Origin: Hemicentrotus pulcherrimus
Lineage: Eukaryota; Echinodermata; Echinoidea; Camarodonta; Strongylocentrotidae
NCBI GenBank assembly: GCA_003118195.1
Contig: BEXV01000402.1
Coordinates: 226,399 to 247,677, forward strand
Direction of reading: 5' to 3'
DNA: 21,279 nucleotides
This document shows, piece by piece, positions 7,391-18,536 of the stretch. Made by a program: the position numbers and the translations under genes. Numbering within the stretch: the stretch's first letter is position 1; each line of letters opens with the position of its first letter. The notes below the pieces were generated by a model. It was not told the DNA's origin and ran no database searches. It saw only the letters and a list, made by a program, of their open reading frames with translations.

Positions 7391-7458
7391 TCGTTCGCCT
7401 CTGATTTGGGTGAAGAGAGGAGCCGACGGCTGACCCTACCCAAATCAGAGGCGAACGA
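7391..7458. repeat. perfect 21-bp inverted repeat (hairpin)
   Basis: Arms 7391-7411 and 7438-7458 are exact reverse complements over 21 bases, beginning TCGTTCGCCTCTGATTTGGG, with a 26-base spacer. The spacer contains GAGCCGACGGCTGA, itself partly self-complementary. Nothing in the flanks looks like a target-site duplication. It could be a small fold-back element, a cruciform or a transcribed hairpin. Confidence 0.85.
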
Positions 7459-8080
7459 ACAAAAGACACATTTTCGGTCTACTATTATTCACACCATTTA
7501 TGAAATAGATTCTCATATTGGAGTGTGAAATTTCAAGATTTCTTTCTCATTTGGAAATTTGCTACTTTTTTTTTTGGCGCCTCTCGGTTTTTCGTTAAAA
7601 GCACCCCCTTCAAGTGATATGCCCCTCACCCCTAGTAGATACCCTACTGCTCTTTTTAGCTACATTGTACTTGTAGTCACAATCAAACATTAACACTCAC
7701 AATTAACGTTATGTCATTCACAACTAAAATTTAAAGCCTTTTTTACTTTACCGGTACGTGATTATGCACACATGGGACTGCACATTATAAAATAAATAAA
7801 AAATACAATATTAAGCAGTTATCCATTAAGACTTTGGCATTCTTTTCAGAACATTACACACAGACATTGCCTTCTATTATTCCAAGAAACTAGTACACGA
7901 TTTAATTACTCACTCTCAAATTGATGACAAAGTTTTTTGTCGCTGAAAATACGACAGTCTTCGTCTACACGTCAGCTCGGATATTAGCAGACAAAGAATG
8001 ATTCCTCATTTCGTTTTGGTATAGCGCCATCTAGCATCTCTCACTGTACGTTTGCCATTCATGCGAAGAAATGGGTCAAC
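7459..8080. other. non-coding stretch, no gene seen
   Basis: AT-rich sequence with no recognisable domain. ATAGCGCCATCTAG at about 8022 resembles ATAGCGCCCTCTCA at about 5002, a short motif that recurs within dispersed repeats, so part of this stretch may be repeat-derived. Confidence 0.4.
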
Positions 8081-8351
8081 ATGGAAACAATTTTTAGAAG
8101 GAAATACATCGTATATTTTGTATCATATATAATCCAGACATTTTTTTTAAGGCATATCAGAATATAACATGATAATGTTTACATGATTACGTTAACAATG
8201 TTGTTAATGTTTGTTTTCCATTTATTCAAAGAGCTCTCCAAATTCAAAGTGGGAAAGGGAATATGGAAACAATTTTTAGAAGGAAAGACATTGTATTGTT
8301 TGTATCATATATAATCCAGACGTTGTTTATGGTATATCAGATTGTAACATG
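8081..8351 (+). repeat. direct duplication of a ~90-bp segment
   Basis: Copy A (8081-8171) and copy B (8263-8351) share ATGGAAACAATTTTTAGAAG and TTTGTATCATATATAATCC (the latter extending to CAGACRTT), then TATATCAGA. They are separated by 91 unrelated bases. Divergence is moderate, with a few substitutions and small indels. Confidence 0.8.
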
Positions 8352-8798
8352 TAATTTTAATGTAATTCACATCCTCATAAAAGCTAATTAATACTAAGAG
8401 AGAAGAGTGTCCTTAATGTAATGTATGCGTAAACAGATAAAATGACGTTTTACACATATTATTCCGTTCTGCAAAACAGCAAGGGCTAAAAAGGAAGTAG
8501 TTCTCACTTACAAATAGCCTTTCCTCTGTGCTTACGTCCGATATTTTTTTCACATTACTTTCAATCGAGGCCGTTAAATTCTTCTTTATAATTTTGTTTT
8601 AAGTAGTCACTGTAAAATGATTTGCCAAGTGTGCTAAATAGACTGCGCTCGCCCTGACAATGATTGCAAAATTATGAAACAAACATTGGTCATATCTTAA
8701 TTCTTGTTTTCCTTTCCTTTCCTCGTTCCAACAATTTAGTTTTGTTCTAGGTCCTTTTCTTTCTTTCTTCATCTTCTCTATCTCCAAGTAAATATATA
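8352..8798. other. non-coding stretch, no gene seen
   Basis: AT-rich sequence grading into a pyrimidine-rich stretch from about 8700. No supported exon. Confidence 0.4.
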
Positions 8799-8874
8799 TT
8801 TCGATCTCTCTATAAACTCTCCCCTCTCCATTTCTCTCCCACTTTCTTCTCCCTCTCTAGCTCTCACTTCTCTT

Positions 8875-8910
<36 letters not shown>

Positions 8911-8927
8911 CCTCTCCCTCTTTCACA
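8799..8927. repeat. CT-rich tract with (TC)n microsatellite
   Basis: Almost pure pyrimidine sequence with a perfect (CT)n core at about 8878-8903 and degenerate CTC/TTTC flanks. The opposite strand is the mirror purine tract. It roughly marks the boundary between the repeat-rich left part and the quieter stretch downstream of the carrier gene. Confidence 0.85.
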
Positions 8928-11039
8928 CCATGCCTTCCTTCCCTGTACAGAATTTACATGTACATAGTCCTTTCTCGTTGAAGCTCCATACAAATCATCC
9001 TCACCACAGTACATGTACAGTGTCCCCTACACAAAATGTAGCAGAGGCAAGATATATCAAAACACAAAGACAAATATGTATATTTTCACATGTTTTCCAT
9101 CATTCTTTTATTGCCATAAAAACACATTCTCTCCTCATGAAGAAATATTCTTCTTTCTTCACACTCTCCAATAGAACAAATGTACAACTTGTTATTTATA
9201 CAGACATGCATTGCATTGATAAGCAGAAGATAACTCTCTGGGGCAACACCCCAGACAAAATGATGATAATGCAACCCCAGTTTGAAAGTTTTATCCACGA
9301 AACATCCAAGCACAATTAGTTTATTTTGTATTTCTTCATAAAAACAGATACCGGTAATTCCAGTATATTCACTGGAACTATCTAATACGGAAGCTCAAAC
9401 AGTAATCTTTTCTTGTCAAAAATGAACAAACGATATATATTTGATAATCAGAAAAATATTTTTTTCGCTTGATTTGGGATTTTCAACAATTATGAACAAT
9501 ATTATAGTTATAAACATGCAAGAAAAAGTCATCGTCTCCTTAATGCTTTACAGAAGGTCTTACCATAACACATATGTACACATGTCTGCATACTGTGCAA
9601 GTTATTTGGCTCTTACAATGTGTAATATATTATGGGGTAAATGGTACAGCTATGCCTCGCGTGTACCTAGACTTAAAATGTATCGTCAGTAAAAATACAA
9701 TTGCAAGGATACTCAAAGGTTAAAGCATGAGGCCTCAATGAAGTGAATGACCCAATATCAAGACGTTTCACAGATTAAACAAGAGTGAATAATTACATGC
9801 CTGTAAATAAGTAACAGGGCATTCCCTACTTTTGAATATTATAATACGAAATCATCAATATTTCCATGGTTCATTGAAAAACAATTAAGTAAATCAAAAG
9901 GCACTTAGTATGTAAAGGTTCTTTACAATAAATATCTTTTTAAAAATTCATGTAGGTATTGTATATTATCCTCGCTCATTTATGTCCTGAAAATCTGCAA
10001 TGGCATCGCTTAAAACTTGGCATGATCTTTCAAAAATATTGTTGTTGTAAGTGTTTCAACCTGAAGATTTATGTCTTCCATCTAGACAGGTTTCTAAAAT
10101 AACAAAACAAAAAAGATCTGCAGTGATATCATAATTGGGAGCAGAACAGTAAACAATCCTAAATATGTATTGCAAAGACACAGGCCATGACAGCCCAAGG
10201 CGGTAAAACAATGCAGACTGTCAGAATACCCTGCAACAAAGCCCTTGAACTGACTTACATTTTAGACATCCCCCCCCCCCTTCCTGAATGGTCACCATTT
10301 CATTTTAACCACATCAGCTGATCAATTTCCTATGTGGTGAATAGAGGTCATTTAGGCAGTAAGTAATTAGTCAGCCACGTAGGTAGCCAAATTCATGACA
10401 AAACAAACAAGGCCGTTATTATAAATGATGGGCAGAGTTTGTGATGCCACTTCACCTATACTCAAGTACATTGTTAACTGAATGCATAGAATATATACAC
10501 TGTCATTGATGCTGAATACATGTACATATATAATGATCTTACGTGCCAACTCTCATAAGCGCTACTTGTAAACTTCCACCAAAATGTACAAATACAGTTA
10601 TACTATGGACAATATTAAGTAAACAAACTGTTGCATCTTAGCTTGCACTTGCAACCAAATAATAAATCACCGTTCAATTTCATGCAAGCAGTATGGCCAT
10701 GCACAACAGCAAAATGTAGAAAAACAAACTTATTTCAGAAAAATTACAGATGCAATGTGATATACATGTAATGGACCCAAGAAAAAAAAAAACTGATATG
10801 AAAGTTGAAATGCATTCATATAATGTTAGATTTGAAATTTTGAATGCACTTAATACTGACAATATTTTTCAACTCTAATGGCCAATATGTCCTACCTCCA
10901 ATGTACATGTACATGTAGGCCATTTTTAGGTATTCCTGTGGAACAATTTTTCTCCTCGGTTTAATTTTGCCTGGTTTCAACTTTCAAGACTACAGAGCCT
11001 GGTACTGGTACTAAGAAGACTACAGTAAACTTCGTTTTA

Positions 11040-11096
11040 TTCCTCTCTTTCTCTCTCTCTCTCTCTATTTTTTTCTTATTTCTTTCTTTCTTGCTA
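11040..11096. repeat. CT microsatellite
   Basis: TCTCTTTCTCTCTCTCTCTC-type sequence followed by TTTCTTTCTTTC. It is a simple repeat in the presumed 3' region of the carrier gene. Confidence 0.8.
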
Positions 11097-11649
11097 CTTG
11101 AAGAGGTAGACATGTTTTTAGAGAAAACAAGCAGTCTTGGAAATCCATAACTGTTAGAAATAGGAAAGGGACATAAAGACTTGACCCCGCAAATTTATGT
11201 TGAAATGTTAGATAAAATCAGCACTTCTGATGAATGCACATAAATGTGTATCTAATTCCAGGATAGTTTTCTGATAATGAACAAGCAGACGACACAGTTT
11301 GTTCCTTTGAATCTCAAAAGCACTGCTTCCCACCAGTTCTTATGAGAAACTGCCAGGAAAGACCGATTTTGAACTAAACAAACCCCAGGACTTTCATAAA
11401 ATATGGATGGGAGCAGCTGCAAGAAATTTTGGAGAAAAAAAATAAACATCTTGAACGCTGTAGTTTGTCTAAACTGGAGGAGCGACTGTTCTAAGAACTA
11501 ACAACGATTGCCGGCACACATTTTATGGCATTTACTACCTTTGGTATGAATAAATTGTCAATGTAAAGAGAGGAAAAGTAAAAACGTAAAAAAATTTGAT
11601 TTACTGGTATTAAAAAGTACACTCCTAAGTCCTAACATGATAGTTTCTT

Positions 11650-11674
11650 GGGGGAGGGGGGGAGGGGGGAGGGA
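11650..11674 (+). repeat. G-rich tract, G-quadruplex candidate
   Basis: Runs of 5, 8, 7 and 3 G, separated by single A, give four G-runs within 25 bases. This fits the G3+N1-7 quadruplex pattern on the plus strand. Confidence 0.7.
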
Positions 11675-12637
11675 GCTGCATTGATTTCAATTTATAGTAC
11701 TGATGGAAAAATGTCCCAAAGTCTGTGAAAAAACTAAGAAGTTTGTTTTAAGGTGTGGTAAATTTCAAGCTGATGACATATTTCCTGTTTAGAATCCAAA
11801 ATTTTTAGAAAGATTTACAAGTCCAAACATTGTAATCTCTTTAAATAAACAGCCAAATATCTGTAAGTAATAACTGGCCGAGGTCAACGCTTTATTCAAA
11901 ATAGGAAAACAAGCATTAGAAGAAAAAACTGTCAAATACTGGTTTTTATCATTTTCTCCTTATATCTGCAGCACTCGCATCATAATATCCTGATATACAG
12001 TACCAAACATATAAATGTGAATGGAAGGCTCAAATGAAGCAATGAGTTGCCTATATATAACATGTTTATGCCCTAGATATAAATTTGAAATAGAGTACAA
12101 TAATATCATGTTTGGACGCAACCATATAACAATACTTGAGCACTTGCAAAGTCAAAGAACTCTCTCACCAACTCACGTTTAGTCATTTTGTATTATATTC
12201 ACATCAAGGCATCGTATGAAAAGGATATTAAATTCTCTTCAATCTATAGTTCTTTTAAGTCCATTTCACTGTTTTGTTTCTCAGTTTCTGTTTGGGAAAG
12301 CTCTTATTCCACAATCGAGTGAGCCATGGTTCTGAAATGATAACTTGGTGGTGCAAAGGCACTCCTTGACTTCCAAAGACACCAGATCTAAACGTACATC
12401 CAATCAATGCTCACTTGCGGGCACTTCTACATGTATGTATCTCTCCATGCTGTCCAAGATCGTTCAGAGAAGAGAATGATACTCGAGAGCACATCTTGGA
12501 TTTGAACAAGGGTCGATTGAACTCGGCCATGATCGATTCCCGGATGCTATTAGCTTGTAGCCAGATCGTTCGGCTGAATAGCTCTCCAAATCTCTGCTCT
12601 CAACTTTCGCTGATTGATGCAGTCCACCACCTAACGT

Positions 12638-12673
12638 GATGATAACCATGATGATAACCATGATGATATCCAC
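12638..12673 (+). repeat. 12-bp tandem repeat, three units
   Basis: GATGATAACCAT occurs twice perfectly, then GATGATATCCAC. It lies about 170 bases after the carrier stop codon, inside the presumed 3' UTR. It creates an artificial MMIT-repeat reading frame on the plus strand. Confidence 0.85.
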
Positions 12674-12839
12674 GAAGCAGCAGCCATCCTGCAATGTTCA
12701 TCTTCCTTGTTCCACCACGTTCCAGCCTTGTTCATTTCTTTCATTCAGAAAAACGCTGCAGAACTGGCAGAAAGCTGAGGAGATGCAGGGCCTCTATTGC
12801 ACAAGAATCCCTTGTTACGTCGCTCTCATCAGTTTCCGC

Positions 12840-13036
12840 TCAACATCGGTTGAAAAGGTAGACGACAAACTCGTAGGTGGCCATGATGATGGCGGTGTTG
12901 GGGATCTGTCGGACGAGGTGCGTGCCGAGACCCCCGTATAGCCCCCTGTACCTCTCTTCCTTAAAGATTGTTAACAAGGTCTGGAAGAATGTCCTGTACT
13001 TGTTCCCTTCTTGCCTTAACCTTGTCCTGGCAACCT
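12840..13036 (-). CDS. SLC25A36: carrier gene, terminal coding exon
   Basis: The acceptor CATTTTTCAG precedes AGGTTGCCAGG. The first two bases complete the Glu codon of [10 protein letters not shown] with the G left by the previous exon. The exon encodes the end of the repeat-3 signature, the matrix helix with [10 protein letters not shown], and helix 6 with [15 protein letters not shown], and ends [11 protein letters not shown] (stop at 12842-12840). In [10 protein letters not shown] the usual EG and [KR]G positions are ER and GG, a small departure from the family pattern. Confidence 0.94.
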
Positions 13037-16000
13037 CTGAAAAATGAAACAAACACAAAAGATGATAGTAATGAGTTAAGAGAGAGAACCTTTGTCAGTT
13101 GTAAGAAAGTTCCAAACATTAAATTTTGTATAGTCTATGAAATCGGGATCTGTAAATCTTCCTTCCCTTGAAACAATGACTTCATGACACTTCACCTCAA
13201 TGGATGTAACCCAACCTGCTAGATACCATCATAATTAAAGAGCCCCAAGACTTGGCTTACCGTGAGGATAGGCCAACGTTGAGGCAATGGTCTTGGACGT
13301 CGCTGCCGCCCCCATGAAACAGACAAAGTCCCAGGGTCTGCGGTCGCTGGAAGTACTGTAGTTTTGCGCCTGGATGAGCTGCTTGATCTTCTCGTAGATA
13401 ACAAAGTGAATCATCGTTTCTGAAAGCCCGGCGTAAGAGGCGGTGACACCTCGGTAGAAACCTCGCAGACCCTCTGTTTGGTAGACGTGCTTGGCGCATT
13501 TGAACATGTTGTTGTAGGCAGGCCCCTTTCTGTTATATAGAAAACAAACAACATTTGCTATCATGCAGGAATATTGATAAAACTCGATTGGAATGCAGTA
13601 TATCCTGTAACTTTTTGTGGGGTTTTCTTGAAATATCTGCAATTCTATAACAGTCATAATTCTGAAAGTATCTCATTTAACATATTCAACAATGAGCGAC
13701 TATTTTCATGTACTTTTAAGGCATTTCTTTTAAAACCAATGACCTTCATTCATCATTTAACAGTCATTATGTGCATCTCGTTAATTGAACAAAACATAAT
13801 AGTGTGAGGATTAAGTCAATAAAATGACCTCAATCAGCTGATCGGCAGAATAAATCGACCTCCATCGGTTGATCGAGTGATTCAAATGTCAAGTATACGA
13901 TGCTTGAGAATGCTCTCAACCACGTTAAAGCCTTAAATCGCCAGATGTTTTCCAGTATCACAACATATTGCAATCATCCTCCATGCAGCTGTACCACCCT
14001 GCTATTTGCCCCTCAAACATAGAGTGCATAAACAGACTCTTATTCTGACACTTAAAGACTCCCATTACATTTTAAGACTTAAAAAGGGATTTTGGCTGCT
14101 GAAACCAACAACAGACCAACATTAAATTACATTTCCTCTCATGCCCAAGTTATCGGTCGGTTTGTGGTCGTTTGGGGGGGCCCCACTGGGTCATTGCCCT
14201 GGTTGGGAGATCACAAAGACAATAAAAAATGTGCGTACCTTTCATCCAACTGCATCCTGGTCTTCACCATCCAGATGGGGTTTGTTAGCGAACACGAGAT
14301 GAAACCTGGAGGAGGAAAAAGAACATATGAAATATGTTACTCTTCTTAATAAATTGACCAATACATCATCTGTTTAGAGCCATTAGGGCACTAACACTGT
14401 TAAATTATTAGTCAATGTTCTTCCCACACCAAACGGACAACCAGTGTACCGAAAAATGATTACATGTACTATCCCTATCATCTACGGTATATTTCAAAAA
14501 GTTGGCCATCACTACAGATACAAAGTTATTGATCTTCATCTCCAATTTAAGCTCTCATTCTTATTTTTCTTGTTAATGATTATAAAGTATGAACTTCATC
14601 AAAGAGAAGGTCCCTATTATTATAATTTAACCATTCCCACAAATACAATGATCCTACATGTAAGTCTTTCTGGTACTAAGAAGAGATTGAAGAGTACTTG
14701 TGGGAAAAAAATACTCGATAGGCTTACCTGCGGAACCTGCAGATAACAGATGTACCAGGGATGACTCTGGAGTCAGACGAGAGTTGAGGAAGCTCTTTGT
14801 GTTGGCGTAAGCACCAAAGTAGATGGCCCTGCATAAAGATACAACCATAAGAACAACATGTATCATATTCAGTCTGAATTTTTGAATTTGTATTATCATC
14901 AGAAAGTAATCATAATGACATCAGTAGACCGGTTAGAAATCTATTCATGTTTTAATGCAATTACAATGAGTAAATAAAAGTCTTTGAATATTTATACATT
15001 TTTATATAGACTTGCATGTACATTACTTTACATGACAGATTCTACAAGTTTGAAAAGTTTGAAAAGTTCATATATTTCCAAATTCAAGTTTGGAAAATTT
15101 CAAGCTATGCCTATTGACAACAATGTAACAATAACATAGACTTGCATGTTACATTACTTCACATGACAGATTCTACAAGTTTGAAAAGTTCATATCTTTC
15201 CGAATTCAAGTTTGGAAAATTTCAAGCTAGGCCTATTGATGAACAATGTGGGCCAACAATGTAGGCCAACAATGTAGGCCTACAGTGGACCCTTGTCTCT
15301 TGTTATCTGTTTACACACAGCGTAAATACGACCCTGAATATTGAAAACAATCAAGTCAAAAAGGTCCTATCAAGGCAAAGTACATTTTAGTTTAATTAAA
15401 ATAAAAAAAGAACACATAATTCTCTATCAGCTTGTATCTGAAAATAATATGGATAGCATAGAGTGTGTAGGTACACGTAGTTTGCAAGCAAAGCCCTTGT
15501 CAATAGCAGTGCAAAACAATGTCTGCACTGCGAGACTAGGTTGAGAGCATCAGCATACATGTACAACAATGGCTCTGTACTTTAGCTAACACAGCGAGAG
15601 ACTTGACTTAGACTTTTAGGCTTTGGATTGGTGGTCAAGTATTAAATTAGAATCTGTGCCACAGCAGACTAGTTCTCGGCTTTAGAAATTGTGGTCAAGT
15701 GTCAAATTAGAGTCTGAGCTTGCAGACTAGTCTGTGGGCCTCCACCCATACATACGTGGTGCGTAATGGAAGAAAAGTCCCATGCCTTACTGCACACTGG
15801 CAAGGTGATATTCATGCACGCTAACACACTGTATGAAGGAAAGAGCTAGCCCGCTCGCACACACACTCCTCAGCTCTCCATTGGCTAACCTTGTCCATGC
15901 ATAGCAGGCATGCATGCCAGGGATGGTTGTACACCAGGGCCTTGCGCATGAGTGCACCGATTCAAAAACACTAATCAATAGCAAACTATTTATAAGAATC

Positions 16001-16350
16001 ACATTGTGTGGGATGGCCTATGGAATAGAGGGGTATGTCACGTGGGTGGGTCTGCGTAGGGGGGACTCATATGAATGGATTAATATGCAATGAGTTAAAT
16101 GTACACATGAATTTTCCAGGGGATGCTTTCATGTGTAAGAGAATGCGAATAATTCTAAGGTCACTCATAGTAATGATTAGTCTTATCATGATGGAATAAT
16201 GATGGAATATTACACTGTACTGCTGACATGTGTTGTGAATCATAGAAAGAGAAAGGGAAAGGATGCATAAAGATATATATACATGTAGAGAGAGAGAGAT
16301 AGAGAGAGAGAAAAGAGAGAGTGAGAGAGAGAGAGAGGGAGAGAGTGAGA

Positions 16351-16397
<47 letters not shown>

Positions 16398-18499
16398 GGG
16401 AGGGGCAACAAAGAGAGGAAAACAAAGAGAGAGGGAAACAGAGCGAGGGGGTGTGATGGAATATTACAGTGCACTGCTGCCGAAGGTGTTACAGATCCAT
16501 GGAAGAAAATTTAAAAATTAGAAAATAAAAAGAGAAAGGATGGATAATGAGAATGGAGAGAGAGAAAGAGAGACAGAGAGAAATGGAGAATGACGGAATA
16601 TTGCAATGGACATATTTGCCTACTGCTGACATTGTATGAATCACAGCATGCTTTCTCAGAATGATGAATACAATGGAATAGTAGGAGAAAGGTGTCCACG
16701 AGAGGACTTTTTTCTCAAGAAAAGAAAGTTACAGGTGCCTACATGTAGTTGGGAGTCGGCATGTTTTTCTTTTAAACCAGAGCCTGATGGCCAAAAACAG
16801 TTGGGACCCCAATGCCTGGTGAATCTCTACACATTTGAAAACCTTGATAACTGTGGATCGTCTTTGTCCATACCTGTATAGTCACATTCTGATATACATG
16901 TACTTAATGGCTCTATACCTGTGCTTCCCAAGGACTTTGAATAAAAAAAGGGGCTAGTATTTCAAAATAGTGAATTCTAAAAATGGTTTCCTTCTCGGAA
17001 CATTTACTTTCTATTTTTGCAAGATCGCCAACCGTCACACATGAGTGCATGACCATACAGTCATGTATTCTATTTTCCCAAGAATTCTCCTTTATCCACT
17101 ATGTATATATTTGTGCCATAACTGTGCAGGGTTTACTGCAAAGAAACCAGAGGGATCCAGTTTGTCAGTTACAATATTTAAACAATACTAACGTCAAACA
17201 CTCCTTCTGCTACAATTCCTTGTTATGAAATATAGTACTACTGTCTGTACCTGTATGTAGACCTTGGTTTTGTATTGACAATTGTGCTCTTAAATAGGCT
17301 ACTCTGAACACACTTCCAACACACATATAACATACTGCAAAGCAGCACCCAGTTACATGATATTTAGAGCAATGCAGATGGACCTGCATACATGACTTCA
17401 CCAGGTATGCAAGAACGGCTGCTTGCCAAGTTTTCACTCTGCAAGTACATGTACTGTGCTTTGATGTACGTAACTAGTCTGTATGTAAGCGCAAACCCCA
17501 TACTGGACGCTTCATTGCAATAATAAAGTACAATGGTAATGAGTCTTGAGGAAAGCCTAGGTCTGTGGACTGCAGTGTCTGTCTTTGTAGTCTACAAGCT
17601 CAGACCTTCTGTTAATGCATTGTGCCTGCAAACTTGTGCGGTACACTGCACTGTAGTGATATATCATCACATCATTAAGGTCAATGGCTAGTTCAGGTCA
17701 GCTTACAATACAAGCAGCGGCCTGGAATCCTTGGTAAACAACTTCACAAGTAGCATCTCTTTGAGAAGAAGCCAATGCTATTAAAAGGCCAATGCTATTA
17801 AAAGGCCACAACAGCGCTTCTTTCAATTCAAACAAGCAAAATATGCAAAATACATGTAATTAACAAGCTTGAGTAGTAACCTTGCCCTGCCTCAGAAATG
17901 CACCCAACATAATCGGGTGTAAACAAGCATCAACTCCATTACAGTTGTGTAAATCATCTTTAATCATCGGGTGATTCTTTTAAGTTTAGGCCTTGGTGTA
18001 AACGTCCAGGGCAGTAGCTGTTTGTTCTACTCTTTCTTTTGAAAGAAATAAAAGCCTAGAAAATCAATACATTGATATGGGAAATAGAGTATCTGGGCTA
18101 GATGCCAATCCAATCCATAGAATTTTTAGGAACATATGTTGTTTTAAAGATTGCTACAACAGGCCTTACAAATTAAGAGTTATAATGCAATTGCACAATT
18201 AAGGAATGCATTTAGCCTATTAAAGCACATATAATTAAGTCATTAAAGTAATATATTAACTACTTCACCTGTTTTCATATTAAAAATGCATATATTTTAT
18301 ATCAATTGCTCCTGAATAGGCAAGTCACTGCATACGACTGTATGTCCATAAATCATAAGATTTGTTCGTCTGTGATTCGAGCATTAAAGCTTGATTCGAG
18401 CATTAAAGCTTCACGAGAGAGAGGCAGGGGGACAAAGACAAAACAAAATATTATAGGAGTGGGAAACAAAGGTGGAGAGGGAGAGAGAGAGAGAGAGAG

Positions 18500-18536
<37 letters not shown>

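Larger units (their letters stand above)
8928..12839 (-). other. gene-free stretch 3' of the carrier gene, including its likely long 3' UTR
   Basis: This lies directly downstream of the SLC25A33/36-like stop codon, read on the minus strand. It holds no supported exon and few transposon-like structures. Minus-strand AATAAA hexamers (TTTATT on the given strand) occur at about 11891, 11035, 9320 and 9107, so the transcript may end at any of these. Open frames of up to 129 codons here have no recognisable domains. Features inside include a CT microsatellite at 11035-11070, a G-rich tract at 11650-11674, a C10 run at about 10270, and a 12-bp tandem repeat just after the stop. The extent of the UTR is inference. 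Confidence 0.4.

Noticed and set aside
8081..8351. solo LTR pair
   Set aside because: The repeated segments are only about 90 bp, lack TG...CA ends and enclose 91 bases with no retroelement sequence.
8930..9319. 129-codon plus-strand open frame
   Set aside because: No domain recognised. It lies in AT-rich DNA downstream of the carrier gene, and a minus-strand frame overlaps it equally well.
12415..13171. plus-strand open frames opposite the last carrier exon
   Set aside because: The minus strand has the spliced, family-matching reading; these frames are shadows and 3' UTR noise, including the artificial MMIT repeat.
16067..16521. Ser/Leu-rich and Arg/Glu-rich open frames
   Set aside because: They are translations of the (GA)n/(CT)n microsatellite in alternative frames and strands.
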